NCBI GenBank assembly: GCA_021845665.1 | Contig: JAJZVO010000016.1 | Location: 1-64,000, forward strand | Reading direction: 5' to 3' | Source of the DNA: Bacteroidota bacterium | Lineage (GTDB): Bacteria; Bacteroidota; Ignavibacteria; Kryptoniales; JAKASW01 | Length of the DNA stretch: 64,000 bases | In this document: positions 42,169-54,952 of the stretch, one piece after another | How positions within the stretch are numbered: position 1 is the stretch's first letter | Layout of the letters: every line of letters starts with the position of its first letter | The notes under the pieces: model-generated | Told to the model about the DNA's origin: nothing | Seen by the model: only the letters and a program-made list of their open reading frames with translations | The model's database searches: none | Translations under genes and position numbers: made by a program

Positions 42169-42803
42169 GAATTATTTTATTCGGCCCTCCTGGAGTGGGC
42201 AAGGGGACACAGGCAAAGATTCTTTCCGACGGCCTCAAGATCGTGCATATCGCTTCAGGCGACATACTGAGGGCTGCCATCGCAAACGGCACCGAGCTCG
42301 GCAAGAAGGCAAAGAGTTTCATGGACCGCGGCGAGCTGGTACCCGACGATGTCGTGATCGGTATTATCCAGGACAGATTGAAAGAAAAAGATGCGGCGTA
42401 CGGATTCATACTCGACGGCTTTCCAAGGACCCTTCCGCAGGCCGAAGCGCTCGACAGGGTGTTCGAAAATGCGGGCATAAAGGTCGATCGTGTCGTGAGC
42501 ATGGAAGTCGACAAGAATGTCCTCCTCAAGAGGCTGACATCCCGGCGGGTCTGCAGGAGCTGCGGGGCGATCTACAATCTCTCCGTAGATAAGGTCGAAA
42601 ATTCTAAATGCCCTAAGTGCGGTGGCGTGCTCTACCAGAGAGACGACGACAAGGAAGAGACCATACTCCGCAGGTTCGAAGTCTACCAGAACCAGACGAA
42701 GCCTGTGAAGGGATATTACGCAGAAAAGAAATTACTTGTTGAAGTGGACGGCATTGGTGAAATTAAGGAGGTAACCGATCGGCTTAATCGTGCTTTAAAA
42801 TAA
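42165..42803 (+). CDS. adk: Adenylate kinase with zinc-binding LID
   Basis: LFGPPGVGKGTQAKIL; FILDGFPRTLPQAEAL; LID CRSCGAIYNLSVDKVENSKCPKCGG. Confidence 0.95.
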   Translation: MRIILFGPPGVGKGTQAKILSDGLKIVHIASGDILRAAIANGTELGKKAKSFMDRGELVPDDVVIGIIQDRLKEKDAAYGFILDGFPRTLPQAEALDRVFENAGIKVDRVVSMEVDKNVLLKRLTSRRVCRSCGAIYNLSVDKVENSKCPKCGGVLYQRDDDKEETILRRFEVYQNQTKPVKGYYAEKKLLVEVDGIGEIKEVTDRLNRALK

Positions 42804-42839
42804 TAGTTTTTCTGTCTTTGGTATCGATTTAAGGCACAC

Positions 42840-43925
42840 TTGCTGGTACAGCTGCGAACTAAATTGTTCCAAAAAAGAGGAGGTAAGATGCGAAAGGGAA
42901 TTCTCGCGTTACTGTTGGTCCTGTCGTTTGTCGGTTTCGCAAGCGCGCAGGGTCTGAGCGGGATTTTGAGCAAGGTTGGATCGCAATATGCACAGGGATA
43001 TCTCACGCCGGCGGCGAACGCTTTCGGAGCCGACCTGAACTCCGGCCTTTTCCACTCGGCGGGCATGAGCGGCATTCTTCCCTTCGGTCTGCACCTCTAT
43101 GTCGGAGTGCAGGTGCCGGCGGCCATAGTGCCGTCATCGGATCAGACCTTCAGCATGTCTTATCTGGATACCGTCACTTTCCAGCGGTCCATAGGCTCGA
43201 ATATCTACAACATACAGGTCCCTGCGACATTCACCGTCAACAACGCCCCGACGGTTTTTGGCGACAAGAACACGACAGGCAAAGCGACCTTCAATGTGCA
43301 GAAGGATACGACGTTCAGCGTTGGAGGCGTTTCTCATACCTTTGCTCTCGACTCATCCGCTTCTGTTCCGACAATACCGGGGTGGACAAAGTTGAGCATA
43401 GTGCCCGTGCCAATACCGCAAGTCGGCGTCGGGAGCCTGTTCGGTACAGATATACTGGTAAGGTATCTGCCGAAGATCAAGTTATCGAGTTATGGCTCCG
43501 TTCAATTGCTTGGATTCGCAGTGCGTCACAGCCTGAGCCAATATATCCCGTTGGTTCCGGTGGATATCGCGGTACAGCTGGGTTGGCAGAATTTTTCAAT
43601 TTACGATTCGACGGGAGCTAACGTGTTGAAGGAATCTGCCTTTGCGGCCAATCTGGAGGTGAGCAAAACTCTCGCCATCGTAACTGTTTATGCCGGACTT
43701 CAGGCCGAGAGCTCCTCGATGAACGTGAATTATAGTTTTACACCTCCATCGACCAGCTTGGACCCGTCTCCGCAGGCCATCCCGATTTCATTCAGCGTTA
43801 AGGGCAAGAACAACTTCCGTGCGCTTGTCGGACTCGATTTCGGCCTCGGTCCGGTCAATATTAATGCCGACTACAACATCGGTTCAATTAACGCCGTCAA
43901 TGTGGGAATAGGAATTTCGATATAA
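42840..43925 (+). CDS. Hypothetical exported outer membrane protein (likely start 42888)
   Basis: RBS AGGAGG before MRKGILALLLVLSFVGFASAQGL; barrel-like C-terminus. Confidence 0.5.
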   Translation: MLVQLRTKLFQKRGGKMRKGILALLLVLSFVGFASAQGLSGILSKVGSQYAQGYLTPAANAFGADLNSGLFHSAGMSGILPFGLHLYVGVQVPAAIVPSSDQTFSMSYLDTVTFQRSIGSNIYNIQVPATFTVNNAPTVFGDKNTTGKATFNVQKDTTFSVGGVSHTFALDSSASVPTIPGWTKLSIVPVPIPQVGVGSLFGTDILVRYLPKIKLSSYGSVQLLGFAVRHSLSQYIPLVPVDIAVQLGWQNFSIYDSTGANVLKESAFAANLEVSKTLAIVTVYAGLQAESSSMNVNYSFTPPSTSLDPSPQAIPISFSVKGKNNFRALVGLDFGLGPVNINADYNIGSINAVNVGIGISI

Positions 43926-43977
43926 GCATCCAACAAATTGAATATGGTGTCGGCATCGACACGCGGCGAACATTATC

Positions 43978-44018
43978 AAGGGCTGTATCGGGCGTACCGG
44001 TACAGCCCTTTTGTTTGT
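43978..44018 (+). terminator. Rho-independent-type terminator
   Basis: Perfect 10-bp stem AAGGGCTGTA/TACAGCCCTT with 13-nt loop, followed by TTGTTTGTTG. Confidence 0.75.
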
Positions 44019-44070
44019 TGAAATGGATGCGGGCTGGTTTTAGATTCTTATCAATACTAGGAGCACACGA

Positions 44071-46974
44071 TTGAGTCTCAATAAAGTCTCGTACAGGCTG
44101 TCTCTGGCAATTGCCGTCCTGGTGGCGGCGGGCAGCGCGAACGCTTTTTCGCTGGCAAAAGGCGTGGCAGGGCAATTGGCTTCCCGGGACCGGGCAATGT
44201 CTGCCATTAATCCGGCCAAGATGTGTCTTCCGGGTGTCGTTATCGTGAAGTTCAAGCCCGGTGTGCAGGCAAGCATGCAGGAGCTTTTCAAGGTCCCTGG
44301 GTTTCAGAGGCGGATTGTGGCGGAGGCGAATCCGGCGTCGATGAAATCGCTCCTTGGCGTCATGGGGATGAGGCTCGACAAAACATCCGAAATCCTGAAC
44401 GATATTTATGTAGTGCATTACACCAGCACCGTTACTCCGGCACTCATGGCAAAGTCGATAATGATGAATCCCGACATCGAGTATGCCGTACCACATTACA
44501 TTTACAAAGTGGACAAACTTGATTTCACGCCGAACGATTCACTCCTTTCCACGCAATACGCTTTGTCCTTGATAAAAGCTTTCAGTGCCTGGAACATTAC
44601 TGAAGGAGACTCGAGCGTAATCGTCGGTATAGTCGATACGGGCGTTAACTGGATGCATCCGGATTTATTCCCGAATATCTGGCAAAATCCGAATTGGAGA
44701 ACCGATACGAAATATCCGGGCGATTCAATCGGCTGGGATTTTGGCGGGACGAACGGAACACCGGACAACAATCCTGAGGAGGATTATCCTCCTCCATACG
44801 AGCACGGTACTCACGTTGCAGGAATAGTCGCGGCGGTAGCGAACAACAAAATCGGCATCGCGGGTGTCGCTCCAAAATGCAAAATTATGGCTGTGAAAGC
44901 ATCTGAAAAAGATTTGGTCGATCAGAATGGCGAACCATATATCGTGTACGGTTTCGAAGGTATCATTTACGCGGCGGACCATGGTGCGCGAGTCATAAAT
45001 TGCAGCTGGGGAGGAGTAGGCTATTCTCCTTACGAGCAGGATGTGATCGACTATGCCACGGCAAAGGGAGCGCTTGTCGTTGCCGCTGCCGGTAACGATC
45101 ACTCGGAGGAGTTTCAAACACCGGCGTATTATCGCAATGTCTTATCGGTGGCGGCCACGGACCAGAACGACAATGCCGCCTACTTCACTAACTATAGCTA
45201 CAACGTCTCGGTATCTGCGCCGGGAGTCAACATAATGTCCACATGGGGCACCGACAGCTATACGGAGCTGAGCGGAACCTCGATGGCATCACCTTGTGCC
45301 GCAGGCGTCGCCGCCCTCGTAGCGAGCGAGCACCCGAACTACGCCCCCCAGCAAATACTGGAACAGGTGCGGGTCAGCTCGGATAACATATATGATAACA
45401 ACCCCACCTACTTCGACATGCTTGGCTTCGGCAGGGTGGATGCTTATAACGCTCTGACTGTGTCATCGCCGGGAGTGATGATAACAGACGTAACGCCGAG
45501 CGACTCCGTCGGCGGTAACAACGACGGAGTATTCACCGATGGTGAGACCGTACAGGTACTCGGCAACGCGACCGATTGGCTCAGCCCGACTACCAACCTC
45601 CAGCTTACTCTGACAACGACGGATCCTTACATTACCATTGTAAATGCCACCGAGAATATCGGCGCGCTCTCAACAGACTCGACATTCAACATGGCGAAGA
45701 ACCCGCTGAGTTTTAAGATCAATTCGAATGCACCGCTCGAGCATGTTGCAACCTTTCTAATCAAGATCACAGACGGTAGTTACAGCGACTACAGGGCATT
45801 TACCGTTCTCATTAACCCGACGTTCCGAAATCTCGACATTAACAACATCCTGACGACCGTGACAAGCAAAGGGAACATCGGCTTTAACGACTACCCCAAC
45901 AACACACAGGGAGCCGGTTTCCAGTTCCTCCCCGACAAAGACAGTCTACTTTTCGAGGGCGCTTTCATGGCGGCTACTTCGCCGACGCATGTCGTAGATG
46001 AGGCCCGCGACTCGACCGCGAACGAGGAAGACAACGATTTCGCGCCGATGGGACTCGTGACTGTCGAGACACCTGGGCCGGTCGCCGACCAGGAATCAAT
46101 TGCCATGTTCAATGACAGCAATTCGGTTAATAACAGAATCGGCATCAGGGTGACGCTTCATACATACGCTTTCAAAGCCGACAGCGCCAGCGGTCTTGTC
46201 CTGCTGCGATATCAGATTCATAATCTGAACAGCGTCAGTATCAGCAACTTTTACGCCGGTCTGTTCCTCGATTGGGATATCGGGGCCAACGGGCAGAACA
46301 ACGATGCCGCATATGACAGCACTTATCAGCTCGGTTATGCGTACAATGTTACTCGGGTGCCGAGGACATATTGCGGTTGCGCTCTTCTCAGCGGTGGGAA
46401 GATCAATTACACGGCCATCGACAATGCGTCCTCCACCAGCGGCATATACAACGGCTTTTCAAAACTCCAGAAATGGCAGGCACTCTCCGGCGGCACGGTG
46501 AATTCCTTCGCAGGTCCAAGCGACATATCGATGGTGGTCTCGGGAGGACCGGTTTCGATCTTGCCGGACACGAGCGTGACGATGACATTTGCCCTCGTGG
46601 CGGGTGACACGCTGCAGGATCTTGAGAGAGCAGTTTCCGCCGCCCAGCAAATCCTATCCGGCATTGAAAGCACCGTCACCGTCCCATCGTTGAAAAACCT
46701 TGCGGAGCTGTACCAGAACTATCCCAACCCCTTTAACCCGAGCACGAACATCACTTTCGCTTTGAAAGCCGACAGCAGGGTGAGCATTACCGTGTATAAT
46801 GTGATCGGACAGAAAATCAGGACTCTGATAGATCGCAGTTATTCGGCAGGCGGACCTTATGATGCGATATTCTCTGCAGAAGGGCTCGCGAGCGGAGTCT
46901 ACTTCGTTAGACTTATTGCAACGTCGAACGGTAAGAGCTATGTGCAGACCCGGAAAATGATGGTTCTCAAATAG
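44071..46974 (+). CDS. Subtilisin-like S8 serine protease with T9SS type A sorting domain
   Basis: GIVDTGVNWMHPDL, HGTHVAGIVAAV, GTSMASPCAAGVAALV; C-terminus LYQNYPNPFNPSTNITFAL...GVYFVRLIATSNGKSYVQTRKMMVLK. Confidence 0.9.
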   Translation: MSLNKVSYRLSLAIAVLVAAGSANAFSLAKGVAGQLASRDRAMSAINPAKMCLPGVVIVKFKPGVQASMQELFKVPGFQRRIVAEANPASMKSLLGVMGMRLDKTSEILNDIYVVHYTSTVTPALMAKSIMMNPDIEYAVPHYIYKVDKLDFTPNDSLLSTQYALSLIKAFSAWNITEGDSSVIVGIVDTGVNWMHPDLFPNIWQNPNWRTDTKYPGDSIGWDFGGTNGTPDNNPEEDYPPPYEHGTHVAGIVAAVANNKIGIAGVAPKCKIMAVKASEKDLVDQNGEPYIVYGFEGIIYAADHGARVINCSWGGVGYSPYEQDVIDYATAKGALVVAAAGNDHSEEFQTPAYYRNVLSVAATDQNDNAAYFTNYSYNVSVSAPGVNIMSTWGTDSYTELSGTSMASPCAAGVAALVASEHPNYAPQQILEQVRVSSDNIYDNNPTYFDMLGFGRVDAYNALTVSSPGVMITDVTPSDSVGGNNDGVFTDGETVQVLGNATDWLSPTTNLQLTLTTTDPYITIVNATENIGALSTDSTFNMAKNPLSFKINSNAPLEHVATFLIKITDGSYSDYRAFTVLINPTFRNLDINNILTTVTSKGNIGFNDYPNNTQGAGFQFLPDKDSLLFEGAFMAATSPTHVVDEARDSTANEEDNDFAPMGLVTVETPGPVADQESIAMFNDSNSVNNRIGIRVTLHTYAFKADSASGLVLLRYQIHNLNSVSISNFYAGLFLDWDIGANGQNNDAAYDSTYQLGYAYNVTRVPRTYCGCALLSGGKINYTAIDNASSTSGIYNGFSKLQKWQALSGGTVNSFAGPSDISMVVSGGPVSILPDTSVTMTFALVAGDTLQDLERAVSAAQQILSGIESTVTVPSLKNLAELYQNYPNPFNPSTNITFALKADSRVSITVYNVIGQKIRTLIDRSYSAGGPYDAIFSAEGLASGVYFVRLIATSNGKSYVQTRKMMVLK

Positions 46975-47005
46975 GAACTGAGATTGCGTCGCGATCCTGC
47001 GGGGA

Positions 47006-47479
47006 TCAATCGGAGAATTTGTTTTGCATAAATCTCTTAAGTGAGTCGAAGTCATTGAACATTTCAGTCATGCATCCGATCACCCAGCTCGGTATGTCGG
47101 CGATCGGCATGCCCTTGACGAGATACACCGGTTTCGCAAAGAGTGCCGCCACGGTGAGTTCGCCTTTGGTCCCTGCCCCGCGCTGGGCACTTTCATCGTA
47201 GTAACAGATGATGTAATCGCTGTGAAGTATGATTTCCTGAGAATCGAGCCGGACGATTTCAGCAGCGATCTTTCTGTGTTGACTCAAGTCGCTCAACTTA
47301 GTGTCTCTGAAATCGATTCCGGGATAATGGGACTTGAGGAACTTTTCGCTGGCATTGACCGGATTGAAAGAGCCATGGCTCAGTTCCTTCTTGAGCCATG
47401 CTTCGATCTCATCCCGCCAGTCCGCGCCGTTATTCTGCGCGTACTCCATCCCTCCTGACAAATATGCGTTGAGTTTCAT
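47006..47479 (-). CDS. Nucleoside 2-deoxyribosyltransferase-like protein
   Basis: NAYLSGGMEYAQNNGADWRDEIEAWLK; DYIICYYDESAQRGAGTKGELTVAALFAKPVYLVKG. Confidence 0.5.
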   Translation of the reverse strand: MKLNAYLSGGMEYAQNNGADWRDEIEAWLKKELSHGSFNPVNASEKFLKSHYPGIDFRDTKLSDLSQHRKIAAEIVRLDSQEIILHSDYIICYYDESAQRGAGTKGELTVAALFAKPVYLVKGMPIADIPSWVIGCMTEMFNDFDSLKRFMQNKFSD

Positions 47480-47708
47480 GGACGAAATTAACCATCAGGA
47501 TCGTGCTAAACCAGCAGATAAGACCGATTGACATTATGGAAAAATATAGGGAGTGTAATACTTGATTTTAGATTCAAGATTAGTAAATTGAATTAGTTCT
47601 TTCAAAAAGTTTTCCATTTCATCAAGAACCGCTCAAATATCACGTGAAGTGATACGCGGTTTCCCGGACGCGATACTCAGGCATTTCAGATCGGAATGCC
47701 GCGACAAA

Positions 47709-47855
47709 CGTTTTCGGGAAAGGGTGGAGGGATCAGGCCCTACGAAACCCTGGCAACCGTCCCGGCGAATCAAGTCGATTAGTCGGGAGGTCGGTGCTAA
47801 TTCCTGCCCGTATCCGTTCTGGGTTCAAGGACGGACTGCACGGGAGAGATGAGCC
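47709..47855 (+). promoter_or_regulatory. SAM-I (S-box) riboswitch aptamer
   Basis: GGGAAAGGGTGGAGGGATCAGGCCCTACGAAACCCTGGCAACC ... GGTCGGTGCTAATTCCTGCCCG ... ACGGGAGAGATGAGC matches the S-box core; sits upstream of metY-metX. Confidence 0.85.
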
Positions 47856-47864
47856 AAGAGTTGA

Positions 47865-47908
47865 AACCTCTTCTTGCCATCGTTCTCGGTGCAGGAGGAG
47901 GTTTTTTT
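47865..47908 (+). terminator. Riboswitch-associated intrinsic terminator
   Basis: 13-bp stem AACCTCTTCTTGC/GCAGGAGGAGGTT (two G-U pairs), 13-nt loop, then a T7 run. Confidence 0.8.
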
Positions 47909-47917
47909 GTTTCATAG

Positions 47918-50406
<2,489 letters not shown>

Positions 50407-50533
50407 GACGAATCTTCCGGGGGCAGCGGGTTTCTATGTCTCGAGGAAGAGGGCAGCTTTAACTGCTTTTCCCTACGATCGTTGCAATTTTTGGCTCATT
50501 TAGTTAAAATATCCCTCGACACTTATTTGCATA

Positions 50534-52078
50534 ATGCACATCCTACTGGTAGATGACAACCCTGAAAATATCGTCGCCCTAGCTGATATACTTAAGGCCG
50601 CGGGGCATTCGATCAGCGTGGCTTCAGACGGATACGAGGCGCTTGATTTACTGCGTGTTAATAGCGTCGATGTGGTGGTCTCCGATGCCCTGATGCCGAG
50701 GATGGATGGCTTTGTGCTCTGCAGAAGAATACGGTCCGATGTATCTCATAAAGACGTGCCGGTCATTATCATGACAGGCGAATATACCGGTGACGCAGAC
50801 GAGCAGTTTGCCATGAGCGTCGGAGCTACAAGGGTGTTGAGAAAGACGGAGGATGTCGATGTGCTTCTCTCCGTTCTCGGTAACATGGACGACGAGCGAT
50901 CCGCGAGGCCTTTGGATTCAGCCCTCCCTCCAGCCCTCGATGAAGGCGAATATCTCAAAGGATACAATTCAGTCCTAGTCAGGAGGCTTGAGGCGAAAAT
51001 GGGCGAACTGGAGGCTGCTAACCATCAACTCTTGGAGAAGAACGCCCAGCTGGAACACGAGCGGAGCAAATACCGACGGCTGTTCACGTCAGCCAACGAC
51101 GGTATTCTAATCATCAGTCAGTTGACTAACCAGGTCGTCGAGGCCAATGTCCACGCCAGGAAGATTCTGAAGACCAACGAAAAGATATTATCTCAGAAAA
51201 AACTTGTAGACCTTAAGCCCTTCGGGGAATTGCTCACCGAGAAAATATCGCAGGGCGAAGCGGTCCAGTTCGAAAGCTCTTATGTCCATGGTGATTCGAA
51301 GGTCATGCTGGATATCAGCGGAGCACCCGTGGGAACTGAAGAGGCCCTGTACCTGGTTATCATCAGAAATGTAACCAGGCGAAAAGAATGGCTCGAGCGG
51401 TTCATTGCCCTTGATAAGCTCCGTGCTCTTGGAAGACTTTCCCATGGCCTGGTCCACGAAATTAGAAACCCATTGAACGTGATTTCGGTAAACGTTCAGT
51501 ACCTCGACCGCACCATACCTGACGACTCGATCGAGAAGAAATTCACCAGACCTGCTCTCGAAGGAGTTAAGGCTATCGAGAAAGTGATCAGGGAGACGAT
51601 GAATTTCGCACAGCCGCAGACTCCTGCCAAGACCGACGTCAGCCTGGGCGGTATATTGACGGAGATAGCCACGTTGGCTCGAACGTCTCTGCAAAAATCC
51701 AATATCAAACTTGTGATCGAAAACGCCGACTCTAACGATGTGATCTTAGCTGACAGGTCTCAGATCCTTCACGCGATTCTCAATATAGTCGAAAATTCTA
51801 TTCAGGCAATGCCAAACGGGGGGATGCTCGCTTTTAGGCTCGGCGGTTCGACCGACGGTCAGGAACTGGTCCTTAGCATTGAGGACACGGGCACGGGGAT
51901 GGATGAGGATGTCGCCAAACTTGCCGCGGAGCCGTTCTATACGACCAAGGAAGACGCGACCGGCATGGGCCTTTCAATTTCAAACCGTCTTTTCGAGCTC
52001 AACGATGCCGGGCTCAATTTCGAAAGCAAACCGGGAGCCGGTACCATCGTTACCATCCGTTTCCAGCGAAGGAGGTAG
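50534..52078 (+). CDS. Response regulator receiver plus PAS plus histidine kinase
   Basis: ILLVDDNPENIVALADIL...DALMPRMDG; H-box LGRLSHGLVHEIRNPLNVISVNV; DTGTGMDEDV; TGMGLSISNRL. Confidence 0.88.
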   Translation: MHILLVDDNPENIVALADILKAAGHSISVASDGYEALDLLRVNSVDVVVSDALMPRMDGFVLCRRIRSDVSHKDVPVIIMTGEYTGDADEQFAMSVGATRVLRKTEDVDVLLSVLGNMDDERSARPLDSALPPALDEGEYLKGYNSVLVRRLEAKMGELEAANHQLLEKNAQLEHERSKYRRLFTSANDGILIISQLTNQVVEANVHARKILKTNEKILSQKKLVDLKPFGELLTEKISQGEAVQFESSYVHGDSKVMLDISGAPVGTEEALYLVIIRNVTRRKEWLERFIALDKLRALGRLSHGLVHEIRNPLNVISVNVQYLDRTIPDDSIEKKFTRPALEGVKAIEKVIRETMNFAQPQTPAKTDVSLGGILTEIATLARTSLQKSNIKLVIENADSNDVILADRSQILHAILNIVENSIQAMPNGGMLAFRLGGSTDGQELVLSIEDTGTGMDEDVAKLAAEPFYTTKEDATGMGLSISNRLFELNDAGLNFESKPGAGTIVTIRFQRRR

Positions 52079-52080
52079 GC

Positions 52081-53496
52081 ATGAGCAGCAAATTACTGAT
52101 TGTCGATGATGATGAGCTGCTGAATAATTCACTTAACGCCGTCCTTACAAGAAGCGGCTACGAAGTCGCCTCCGTTCTCAAAGGAGAAGAAGCGATCCAG
52201 CAGATAATAGAGTTCCAGCCGGATATAGTCCTCCTCGACCTCTATCTCGGTTCGATAACCGGACTCGAAATTTTGCAGAAGCTTCGCGCGGAAAAGAATG
52301 AGACGCCGGTTATCCTGATCACCGCGTTCTCCGACGTGAACAGCGCAGTGCGTGCGATAAAACTCGGCGCCGAAGACTTCGTCCTCAAACCGCTCGACCT
52401 GGAACAGCTGGAAATTCTGATCAATAAGACTCTAAACAGGAAAAATCTCGAACGGCGGTATGAACTTCTGAAGGATGAGATGCAGCAGAAGTTCGGCCCT
52501 TACGCTATTATCGGGAAGAGCGACAAGCTGAAGAAAGTCGTCCATACCGCCGAGAGGCTCGCTCATGCTGATACCACCGTCTTGGTTATCGGTGAAAGCG
52601 GATCCGGAAAGGAACTCATCGCCCGTCTCATCCACGAAAAGAGCGAAAGATTGGACGGCCCATTCATCTCCATAAACTGCGGTGCGATTCCAAAGGAACT
52701 CGCCGAAAGCGAGCTCTTCGGTTACGAGAAGGGCGCGTTCACCGGCGCCATGGACAAGATGAGACAGGGAAAGTTCGAACTCGCAAACCGTGGAACGATT
52801 CTACTCGATGAAGTCGGCGAGCTTACTCAGGAACTCCAGGTGAAACTTCTGAGAGTGCTCGAAACAAAAAGGTTCTACAGGCTTGGCGGTTCGAAGGAAG
52901 TGAGTGTCGACGTCAGGATCGTTGCTGCAACCAACAAGAATCTCAAGGAGGCGGTCGAAAAAGGCGCCTTCAGAGAAGACCTCTATTACCGCCTGAACAT
53001 CGCGCAGCTTCATGTCCCGTCCCTGAGAGAGAGGGTGGAAGATATCGCGCTTCTTGCCAACACATTCCTCGAAGAATTCAACAGAAAATTCGGAAAATCG
53101 ATAAAAGGCTTCACTCCTGAGGCGATAAAAGCTATGGAGACATATTCCTGGCCGGGAAATGTCCGCGAACTCAAGAATGCCATCGAACGCATCGCACTCC
53201 TCGAGACCGACACCGTCGTCAAGCCGGAGCATCTTACTTTCCTGAGTCACCACCCCGGATTCAACACGAAAAAAGCATTGGATGGAATCGGGCTGGTTGC
53301 CGTGCCTGATCACGGAATTAAGATGGACGAGGTAATGCGGGAAGCTATCATTCAGACGCTCGATCTTACGGCTGGAAACCAGATCCAGGCCGCAAAGATG
53401 CTCGGCCTCACAAGGTCGAGGCTGCGCTACAGGATGCAGCAGCTAAAGATAAAATATGAGCCGAAAAAAGAAGCTCCCGAAGGAAACCGTGGATGA
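52081..53496 (+). CDS. NtrC-family sigma-54-dependent response regulator
   Basis: Receiver LLIVDDDELL; Walker A GESGSGKELIARLIH; GAFTGA loop; HTH IQAAKMLGLTRSRLRYRMQQL. Confidence 0.93.
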   Translation: MSSKLLIVDDDELLNNSLNAVLTRSGYEVASVLKGEEAIQQIIEFQPDIVLLDLYLGSITGLEILQKLRAEKNETPVILITAFSDVNSAVRAIKLGAEDFVLKPLDLEQLEILINKTLNRKNLERRYELLKDEMQQKFGPYAIIGKSDKLKKVVHTAERLAHADTTVLVIGESGSGKELIARLIHEKSERLDGPFISINCGAIPKELAESELFGYEKGAFTGAMDKMRQGKFELANRGTILLDEVGELTQELQVKLLRVLETKRFYRLGGSKEVSVDVRIVAATNKNLKEAVEKGAFREDLYYRLNIAQLHVPSLRERVEDIALLANTFLEEFNRKFGKSIKGFTPEAIKAMETYSWPGNVRELKNAIERIALLETDTVVKPEHLTFLSHHPGFNTKKALDGIGLVAVPDHGIKMDEVMREAIIQTLDLTAGNQIQAAKMLGLTRSRLRYRMQQLKIKYEPKKEAPEGNRG

Positions 53497-54947
53497 GTCC
53501 GGACAAAGTGAGGGTGCGCTTCGCCCCTAGCCCCACCGGCTTCCTGCATGTCGGCGGACTCAGAACTGCCCTTTTCAATTATCTCTTCGCCAGGAATTCC
53601 GGCGGTAAGTTCATTCTCCGCATCGAAGATACTGATCGCGCCCGATACGTCGCGGGAGCGGTGGATAACCTCGTCAACACACTCCGCTGGGCCGGCCTCG
53701 ACTACGATGAAGGCCCGGTAGTCGGCGGAGACTTCGGCCCGTATGTGCAGAGCGAACGTCTCGACATCTACAGCAAGCACGTCGGCACGCTGATGGAGAA
53801 AGGGGTTGCCTACAGGTGTTTTTGTACTCCCGAGAGACTCGAGACGATGAGGAAAGAGCAGGAAAAGAAGAAACTTCAGCCGAAATACGACAGGACCTGT
53901 CTCAATCTTTCTGAGAAAGAAAACAGAGACAATCTGGCGGCAGGCAAGCCTTTCGTCATCCGGATGAAAGTGCCGGACAATATCACCATAAAATTCTCGG
54001 ACATTATCCGCGGCGATGTCGAGTTTTCAAGCGAACGTGTCGACGACCAGGTACTTCTCAAGTCGGACGGATACCCGACGTACCACCTCGCCAACGTCGT
54101 CGACGACCATCTGACCGAAATCTCGCACGTGATTCGCGGCGAGGAATGGCTATCGAGCACGCCAAAGCATGTGCTCCTCTATGCGGCTTTCGGATGGGAT
54201 GTGCCTAAGTTCGCGCACCTGCCGCTTCTCCTCAATCCCGATAGGTCGAAGCTAAGTAAAAGACAGGGCGACGTCGCCGTCGAGGATTATCGTGAGAAAG
54301 GCTATCTCAAAGAAGCGCTTGTGAATTTCGTCGCGCTCCTCGGCTGGAATCCCGGCGACGACAGGGAGATTTTTTCTCTCGTAGAACTTGAAAAGGAATT
54401 TTCGCTGGAAAAAGTCAACAAGTCGGGAGCCGTGTTCAACGTGGAAAAGCTTAACTGGCTCAACTTCCAGCATCTTCGAAGCAAACCTGAGGACGAAGTC
54501 CTGGATATGCTCAAGGAGCATTTGACCGGGACGGGCATGGATGTCTCCCGTTACACTGACGATTACTTGAAAGAAGTCATCACCGCCATGCGGGAGAGGG
54601 TAACTTTCATGAAGGATTACACTGAGAAGGGTCCTTACTTTTTCGTGCCTCCGGCGGAGTACGATCCAGAGGTAATCAAGAAGAGATGGAAACCGGAATC
54701 TGCCGGTTACCTCAAGCGGCTGGCAGGACTATTTTTATCTCTCGATAATCCCGGGAAGATAGATTTTGAAAATGCCCTGCACCGTACAGCCGAAGAATTG
54801 AATATCTCGAACGGCGATCTTATACATCCGCTCAGACTGGCAGTCTCGGGAATGGGCGAAGGGCCGGGACTGTTCGATATCATCAACATACTCGGGAAAG
54901 AGGAAACGGTCCGAAGAATCAACGCCGCCATCGAAAGAATAAAGTGA
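53493..54947 (+). CDS. gltX: Glutamyl-tRNA synthetase
   Basis: VRVRFAPSPTGFLHVGGLRTALFNYLFAR; RSKLSKRQGDVAVEDYR (KMSKS-type loop). Confidence 0.94.
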   Translation: MSPDKVRVRFAPSPTGFLHVGGLRTALFNYLFARNSGGKFILRIEDTDRARYVAGAVDNLVNTLRWAGLDYDEGPVVGGDFGPYVQSERLDIYSKHVGTLMEKGVAYRCFCTPERLETMRKEQEKKKLQPKYDRTCLNLSEKENRDNLAAGKPFVIRMKVPDNITIKFSDIIRGDVEFSSERVDDQVLLKSDGYPTYHLANVVDDHLTEISHVIRGEEWLSSTPKHVLLYAAFGWDVPKFAHLPLLLNPDRSKLSKRQGDVAVEDYREKGYLKEALVNFVALLGWNPGDDREIFSLVELEKEFSLEKVNKSGAVFNVEKLNWLNFQHLRSKPEDEVLDMLKEHLTGTGMDVSRYTDDYLKEVITAMRERVTFMKDYTEKGPYFFVPPAEYDPEVIKKRWKPESAGYLKRLAGLFLSLDNPGKIDFENALHRTAEELNISNGDLIHPLRLAVSGMGEGPGLFDIINILGKEETVRRINAAIERIK

Positions 54948-54952
54948 GATGA

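Noticed and set aside
50447-50476. Possible second sigma-54 site (GGGCAGCTTTAACTGC) upstream of 50534
   Set aside because: Spacing is GG-N11-GC rather than the required N10.
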